DNA of 48,655 bases. Origin: an uncultured Pelagibacteraceae bacterium. GTDB taxonomy: Bacteria > Pseudomonadota > Alphaproteobacteria > Pelagibacterales > AG-422-B15. Location: assembly GCA_902589175.1 (NCBI GenBank), contig CACIRX010000001.1, positions 250,938-299,592 on the forward strand, given 5' to 3'. Below the pieces are notes generated by a model, which was given only the letters and a program-made list of their open reading frames with translations, had not been told where the DNA came from and made no database searches. Positions 43,820-48,655 of the stretch are shown here, in pieces; position 1 is the stretch's first letter, and every line of letters begins with the position of its first letter. Both the position numbers and the translations under genes were made by a program.

Positions 43820-43850
43820 CATAAATTAATAAATAATTTATTTCTCAGAG

Positions 43851-45317
43851 ATGGAGCACTCCAGTATTAAAAAATCTCTCTCATTTGATGACGTTCTTAT
43901 TAAACCTGCACGATCTTCTGTGCTTCCTTCAGAAGTAAGCACTTTTACAAAAATTACTTCTAATATTTCATTGGGTGTTCCTCTTATATCTTCCGCAATG
44001 GATACAGTAACTGAATACAAGTTAGCTATTGCAATCGCACAGTCTGGTGGAATGGGTATATTGCATAAAAATATGTCCATAGACGAACAGTCACAAAATG
44101 TTTCAAAAGTAAAAAAATTTGAAACCGGAATGGTAATTGATCCACTAACGATACTACCATCGGCAACGTTAGCTGACGCTCTAGAATTAATGAAAGTCAA
44201 TGAGATTTCAGGTATACCTGTCGTTGACGTAGATGACAAATTATTAGGTATTCTAACAAATAGGGACGTACGTTTTGCAACCAATATGTCTCAAAAAATA
44301 AGTGAATTAATGACTAGTAAAAATTTAGTAACTGTCAAAGATGGAATTTCAACAGATGATGCGCAAAAATTGCTACATAAGCATAGAATTGAAAAACTAT
44401 TAGTTGTCGATGATAAGGGAAAATGTATTGGTTTAATTACTGTTAAAGATATAGAAAAAAGTCAGCTTCATCCAAATTCCTCTAAAGATCAAAAAGGTAG
44501 GTTAATAGTTGGAGCCGCAATTGGAGTTGGTGAAGAAGCAATTCATAGAGCGGAACAACTAATTGAAGCTGGTGTAGATGTTCTTGTAATAGACACTGCA
44601 CACGGTCATTCAGAAAAAGTTATTAGCACTTTAAAAGAAATAAAATCAAAATTCTCAACAGATGTGATTGTTGGAAATGTAGCTACAAACGAAGCCACTG
44701 ATGAACTTATTGATCAAGGAGCTGATTGTGTGAAAGTTGGAATAGGCCCAGGATCAATATGTACCACAAGAGTGGTAGCAGGAATTGGTGTACCCCAATT
44801 TTCAGCAATTTTAGATTGTGCCGAAACGGCAGCAAAAAAAGGAGTGCCGATAATTGCGGATGGTGGAATTAAATATTCTGGCGATATAGCTAAAGCCTTA
44901 GGCGCAGGAGCAAGCGGAGTTATGATCGGTTCGCTCTTTGCTGGAACCGATGAGTCACCTGGTGAGGTATATTTATTTAAGGGAAGAAGCTATAAATCAT
45001 ATAGAGGAATGGGATCCCTTGGGGCTATGGCTAGGGGTTCTGCAGATAGGTATTTTCAAGAAGAAATAACTGAGAACAATAAACATGTTCCTGAGGGAAT
45101 CGAAGGAAGAGTTCCCTACAAAGGACCTATATCGCCAATCATATACCAGCTTGTTGGAGGCTTAAAGGCTTCTATGGGATACACTGGTTCAAAAGATATA
45201 GTAGAATTTAAAAAGAATGTTAAGTTTGTAGAAATTACAGGAGCAGGCCTTAAGGAAAGCCATGTACATGATGTCGATATCACAAGAGAGTCACCAAACT
45301 ATCCCACAAACATATAG
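43851..45317 (+). CDS. guaB: Inosine-5'-monophosphate dehydrogenase
   Basis: 488 residues. The TIM-barrel is interrupted by two CBS repeats at about 90-205. The catalytic Cys lies in [13 protein letters not shown], and the mobile-flap region ([10 protein letters not shown] and ERF-type segment SADRYFQ) is present. It oxidises IMP to XMP, the first committed step to GMP. guaA follows after one small gene, so guaB-TPR-guaA form a guanine operon on this strand. Confidence 0.97.
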   Translation: MEHSSIKKSLSFDDVLIKPARSSVLPSEVSTFTKITSNISLGVPLISSAMDTVTEYKLAIAIAQSGGMGILHKNMSIDEQSQNVSKVKKFETGMVIDPLTILPSATLADALELMKVNEISGIPVVDVDDKLLGILTNRDVRFATNMSQKISELMTSKNLVTVKDGISTDDAQKLLHKHRIEKLLVVDDKGKCIGLITVKDIEKSQLHPNSSKDQKGRLIVGAAIGVGEEAIHRAEQLIEAGVDVLVIDTAHGHSEKVISTLKEIKSKFSTDVIVGNVATNEATDELIDQGADCVKVGIGPGSICTTRVVAGIGVPQFSAILDCAETAAKKGVPIIADGGIKYSGDIAKALGAGASGVMIGSLFAGTDESPGEVYLFKGRSYKSYRGMGSLGAMARGSADRYFQEEITENNKHVPEGIEGRVPYKGPISPIIYQLVGGLKASMGYTGSKDIVEFKKNVKFVEITGAGLKESHVHDVDITRESPNYPTNI

Positions 45318-45324
45318 ACGTTTA

Positions 45325-45723
45325 ATGAAAATACTATTGGTAACAGTCATTTTTCTTTTTCCAACAATTATATCTGCCTCAAATAGTTTTTATGCATCAG
45401 CGTTAAATGGTTTTAATGAAGAAAATTTTGAAAAAGCAATTAAATATTTAGAAAAAGATATTGTTTTTAACCCCAAATCATCTGAGTCTTATATTTTATT
45501 AGGCAAATCATATGAAGGCTTAGAAGATCAGGATAATGCTCTTAAATATTATGAAATTGCCTTTACACTTATCCCACATAATCTTGAGCTTAATTATTTA
45601 ATAGGGAAAGTATCTTATGAGTTGGGACTAATTGAGCAATACGCTGAGCAAATATCTAATCTTGAAATATTATGTGAAACTTCATGCGAAGAAATTGTCA
45701 AATTAAAAGATTTGGCGGAATAA
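45325..45723 (+). CDS. Exported TPR protein of unknown function
   Basis: About 132 residues. A signal peptide occupies residues 1-18 (KILLVTVIFLFPTIISA). About two tetratricopeptide repeats follow (YASALNGFNEENFEKAIKYL and SYILLGKSYEGLEDQDNALKYY). A short C-terminal part contains two Cys (ETSCEE, LEILC). I placed the start at ATG 45325, seven bases after the guaB stop, because it gives a clean signal peptide. An upstream in-frame ATG would overlap guaB by 56 bases. It is probably a periplasmic protein-interaction module. Confidence 0.8.
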   Translation: MKILLVTVIFLFPTIISASNSFYASALNGFNEENFEKAIKYLEKDIVFNPKSSESYILLGKSYEGLEDQDNALKYYEIAFTLIPHNLELNYLIGKVSYELGLIEQYAEQISNLEILCETSCEEIVKLKDLAE

Positions 45724-45726
45724 ATA

Positions 45727-47265
45727 ATGATATTTATTGTTGATTTTGGATCTCAAGTCACTCAGTTAATAGCAAGAAGAGTAAGAGAAGCTGAAGTTTA
45801 TTGTGAAATTGTGTCAAGCAAATCACTTTACAATCAAATAATAAATAGAGGTTGTTCGGGGATAATTTTCTCAGGGGGTCCAGCAAGTGTTCATAAGTCA
45901 AATACTCCAAAAATTGATAAAAGAATATTCAATTTAAATATTCCAATATTGGGAATTTGTTATGGTATGCAGTTATTATGTTACCAACTTGGTGGGAAAG
46001 TAAAAATTTCAAAAAAAAGAGAATTTGGCAAAACCCTTATAAAGCCATCAAAAAAAAGTGTTTTATTCTCAGGATTTAGAAAAGGAAAGAGCTCGAATTA
46101 TGTCTGGATGAGCCATGGTGATAAGGTTATTAGTCTACCAAGAGATTTTAAAAGTATTGCATCAAGTTCAAATACTAAGTTTGCAGCAGTTGAAAATAAA
46201 AAACAATCTTATTATGGTCTACAATTTCATCCTGAAGTAGTCCATACACCCAATGGTCATAAGATAATCGAAAATTTTATATTCAAAATTTGTAAGGTAA
46301 AAAGAAACTGGAGCATGAAAAATCATTTAAGAAATCAGATTATTGAGATTAAACATTCAGTTCATAAGGATCAGGTAATTTGCGGATTGTCGGGTGGAGT
46401 GGATAGTACTGTTACTGCAGCTATAATCTCAAAAGCCATAAATAAGCAATTAACATGCATTTATGTTGATACAGGTTTAATGAGACTAAATGAAACAAAA
46501 GAGGTAGTAAAAATGTTTAAAAAACATTTTAAATCTCGATTAATAGTCAAAGATTCAAGAAAGATATTTATAAAAGCCCTAAAGGGCGCCACGGATCCAG
46601 AAAAAAAGAGAAAAATAATAGGTAACCTTTTTATTAAAATATTTAACCAAGAGGCAAACAAAATAACACGTGCTAAATATTTAGCTCAAGGAACTATTTA
46701 TCCTGATGTAATCGAAAGTCAGAGCTTCCATGGTGGTCCTACATCAGTTATTAAATCTCATCATAATGTCGGCGGTTTACCAAAAAGAATGAAACTTAAA
46801 CTTGTTGAGCCTTTAAGAGAACTTTTTAAGGATGAAGTTAGAAAATTGGGGCTGGAGATGAAACTCCCAAAAAAATTTATTAACAGACATCCATTTCCAG
46901 GCCCCGGATTGGGAATAAGAATATTAGGTGAGGTAACAGCAGATAGAGTAAAGATTTTACAAGAAGCCGATAATATATATATCGAAGAAATTAAAGAAGC
47001 AGGTTTATACGATAAAATTTGGCAAGCATTTGCAGTCTTGATGCCAATTAAAACTGTTGGTGTTATGGGTGATCATAGATCATATGAACAAGTCTGTGGA
47101 TTAAGAGCCGTTACGTCTGTTGATGGAATGACTGCAGATTTTTATCCTTTTAAGGGTGAATTTTTGAGCAAAGTTTCAACAAGAATAATTAATGAGGTTA
47201 AGGGCATAAATAGAGTGGTATACGATACTACTTCAAAACCACCTGGAACTATTGAGTGGGAATAA
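45727..47265 (+). CDS. guaA: GMP synthase (glutamine-hydrolysing)
   Basis: 512 residues. The N-terminal class I glutamine amidotransferase has its catalytic Cys in GICYGMQLL and His-Glu in FHPEV. The ATP-pyrophosphatase domain has the PP-loop SGGVDSTV, and the C-terminal dimerisation domain ends in the usual PPGTIEWE, so the gene is complete. It aminates XMP to GMP. It begins three bases after the TPR gene stop. Its last 17 bases overlap the convergent truncated photolyase. Confidence 0.97.
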   Translation: MIFIVDFGSQVTQLIARRVREAEVYCEIVSSKSLYNQIINRGCSGIIFSGGPASVHKSNTPKIDKRIFNLNIPILGICYGMQLLCYQLGGKVKISKKREFGKTLIKPSKKSVLFSGFRKGKSSNYVWMSHGDKVISLPRDFKSIASSSNTKFAAVENKKQSYYGLQFHPEVVHTPNGHKIIENFIFKICKVKRNWSMKNHLRNQIIEIKHSVHKDQVICGLSGGVDSTVTAAIISKAINKQLTCIYVDTGLMRLNETKEVVKMFKKHFKSRLIVKDSRKIFIKALKGATDPEKKRKIIGNLFIKIFNQEANKITRAKYLAQGTIYPDVIESQSFHGGPTSVIKSHHNVGGLPKRMKLKLVEPLRELFKDEVRKLGLEMKLPKKFINRHPFPGPGLGIRILGEVTADRVKILQEADNIYIEEIKEAGLYDKIWQAFAVLMPIKTVGVMGDHRSYEQVCGLRAVTSVDGMTADFYPFKGEFLSKVSTRIINEVKGINRVVYDTTSKPPGTIEWE

Positions 47266-47932
47266 GAAAAATGCATATTAAAATAAAAACGTCAATTTTA
47301 TTATGGGCGCCTTTCTCTCCTGGAGTCCATAGTTTTTCCATCGTAACATGCCAGTTGTGTTCCGGCATTAGTTCCAGATCATCTATACTAATACTGTTCA
47401 TCCTATCAAACAGTAAATTGTCTAACTTAGGTTTTTGTATTGGTGTTCTTGGCATTTCAGAATTCAAACAACCTTTTCTGTAGTAAGGAGTAAATACCTT
47501 ATATGGAGTACCATCATTTTTGACCACATTCCAAGGTTCCCAAAGAAGAGATCCATTGTATGTGTTTACGCTTATTTCTTTGTCATCAAAAAAACTTTTG
47601 ATTTTTTTATCTCTTTTTATTCGCCACGGTTCATAACATCTATTCCAAAATATCTCTTTAACATTATAAGTTTCAGTAAGTTTAATTAAGATGTTCTTTG
47701 GATCACCTCTGTATAAACTCAAATTATTATCTAAAGATTGTTTTAGAGCAATTAATGAATGGTGAAGCCACCATTTACTAGCAGAACCATTTATATGTTC
47801 TTTCGAGTTTTTGTCATCAAATATGAAAATTGGCAACGTTGCCCCATTTTTAATCGAATTATACAATCCAGGATTATCTGATAGTCGTAAATCTTGTCTG
47901 AACCAGAAAATATTAATATCTTTTTTGGGCAT
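47249..47932 (-). pseudogene. phr: C-terminally truncated class I DNA photolyase/cryptochrome
   Basis: 227 residues remain of a protein that is normally about 450-480. The antenna-chromophore domain is intact (IFWFRQDLRLSDNPGL, PIFIFDD, WWLHHSLIAL, FWNRCYEPW, VFTPYYR). The sequence then reaches the LWTPGEKGA motif at 201-209 that leads into the FAD domain. After about residue 215 resemblance stops and the frame ends inside the antisense of the guaA 3' end. The whole FAD-binding catalytic domain is missing, so it cannot act as a photolyase. A deletion adjoining guaA is the simplest explanation. An assembly artefact or a retained antenna-only protein is possible. Confidence 0.8.
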
Positions 47933-47979
47933 AAAATAAAATATAGTCTAAATAATTAGACTTTCCATACCAACCGAAT

Positions 47980-48498
47980 TTATTGAATCTTATATTCAAA
48001 ATTTTGAGTTGTTGGATTGTGCCCCAATAATTTAGCTCCATTTCTAATGTGATAGTGCGTTGCCATAGGCGTTAATGGAGAAAGTGTAACTATTCTTTTG
48101 TATCCCATTTCCTTGCCAAATTTTAGAGCCTCTTCCATAATTTTTCGTCCCGCCCCTTTTTTACGAGACCATACTGTGTAAGCAATAATTGTATCCGCAT
48201 TTTGCTCATAAACTGCCAAGCGGCTCATCAAATCTAATTCTCTTACTGAATGAGGGACGTCCTTAGTAAACGCCAAACACATAATGCCCTCTATTTGATT
48301 ATTGTATTCTAGACCATAAATTTTTCTATCGTGTGAGGTTCTCCATTTTACATCAAGTTCAGGCCTTACAGGATCTTCAGATACATCAATATTATCTAAT
48401 TCAATAAATTTAGATGTCTTAATCCAGCTGAAATCAGCTAGATTAAAGTTAAATATTGATTTAAAAAAATTTAATATTTTTAGAAATAAGATATTCAT
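47980..48498 (-). CDS. GNAT-family N-acetyltransferase
   Basis: 172 residues. The central fold shows IEGIMCLAFT and RELDLMSRLAVYE strands, the acetyl-CoA loop SRKKGAGRKIMEEALKFGKEMG (R/Q-x-x-G-x-G/A type), and the C-terminal HYHIRNGAKLLGH. The substrate is unknown. The ATG at 48498 is preferred over a TTG one codon upstream because it overlaps the previous gene's stop as TGATG. The N-terminal 20 residues are hydrophobic and aromatic, unusual for the family. Confidence 0.8.
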   Translation of the reverse strand: MNILFLKILNFFKSIFNFNLADFSWIKTSKFIELDNIDVSEDPVRPELDVKWRTSHDRKIYGLEYNNQIEGIMCLAFTKDVPHSVRELDLMSRLAVYEQNADTIIAYTVWSRKKGAGRKIMEEALKFGKEMGYKRIVTLSPLTPMATHYHIRNGAKLLGHNPTTQNFEYKIQ

Positions 48499-48655
48499 CA
48501 ATTAACTATTTTATACACTGTCTTCTCTTTGGGTTCATTTACACCTATCATTTTAGTGTCAGCCTTAAAAGGTAAATTATTATCTAGATCCGTATAATAT
48601 CTCAGGTATGTACTATACGTGTTGAATAAATAGCGTTGGTACATTATGAGTATGA
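48498..48655 (-). CDS. C-terminal end of an unrecognised protein (5' partial at right edge)
   Basis: An open frame runs in from the right edge on the minus strand and stops at TGA (48500-48498), giving about 51 visible residues rich in Tyr, Asn and Lys (MYQRYLFNTYSTYLRYY, then a polar tail ending VYKIVN). No motif is recognisable. The TGATG junction with the GNAT gene argues that it is real and cotranscribed with it. Confidence 0.55.
   Translation of the reverse strand, partial: ILIMYQRYLFNTYSTYLRYYTDLDNNLPFKADTKMIGVNEPKEKTVYKIVN

Noticed and set aside
45262..45324. Longer start for the TPR protein
   Set aside because: It overlaps the conserved guaB C-terminus. The internal ATG gives a proper signal peptide.
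47256..47689. Plus-strand open frames across the truncated photolyase
   Set aside because: They are antisense to recognisable photolyase codons. They do not encode the missing FAD domain.

Overview
This is an AT-rich, very densely packed bacterial window with no rRNA or tRNA genes, no insertion sequences and no CRISPR. Gene content and family flavour (double-permease ProW, DmdA-like protein, four-subunit sarcosine oxidase, dimethylglycine dehydrogenase, DksA with an incomplete zinc finger, a GAAC-N7-GAAC box before recA) point to a marine alphaproteobacterium with a streamlined genome, SAR11-like or HIMB59/AEGEAN-169-like. The placement is an inference from gene content. No stretch longer than 300 bases lacks a gene.

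Region 1 (1-4500) holds glycine betaine uptake: the end of a fused double-domain ProW permease, the periplasmic binding protein ProX with its own promoter and terminator, an EamA exporter, and a convergent homocysteine S-methyltransferase that could be the betaine-homocysteine methyltransferase. Region 2 (4604-19901) is a 15.3-kb run of 15 plus-strand genes with no gap over 12 bases: a DmdA/GcvT-like methyltransferase; a five-gene copper-handling block (SCO, Cys-rich lipoprotein, PCuAC, Met-rich DUF2182 membrane protein, DUF1326); dimethylglycine dehydrogenase; a ZapE/AFG1 ATPase; a DadA-like oxidase; soxBDAG; DUF983; and a metallo-beta-lactamase-fold hydrolase. Read together, betaine is imported, demethylated to dimethylglycine, sarcosine and glycine with methyl groups passing to homocysteine or tetrahydrofolate. 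The embedded copper genes plus DUF983 suggest co-expressed cytochrome oxidase copper assembly or copper protection.

Region 3 (19886-27573) is a mixed block: a PAP2 phosphatase; a redox/stress set (MDR oxidoreductase, pirin, glutathione peroxidase, RutE/HadB-like nitroreductase); DusA; a second EamA transporter; and a VWA/MoxR pair. Region 4 (27715-33842) is housekeeping: dksA, recA with SOS-type boxes and a clean terminator, alaS, icd and a LOG-family gene.

Region 5 (33844-43045) is a PadR-linked tripartite RND efflux operon (tolC-padR-hlyD-RND-RND). Two matched palindromes in its promoter are strong candidates for the PadR operator. LOG and icd follow the pump genes with almost no gap. Region 6 (43184-48655) holds rlmE, guaB, a TPR protein, guaA, a photolyase truncated where it meets guaA, a GNAT acetyltransferase, and a partial gene running off the right edge.

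The best candidates for something new are the copper block inside the methylated-amine operon, the PadR operator pair controlling a pump operon that may read into icd, and the truncated photolyase.
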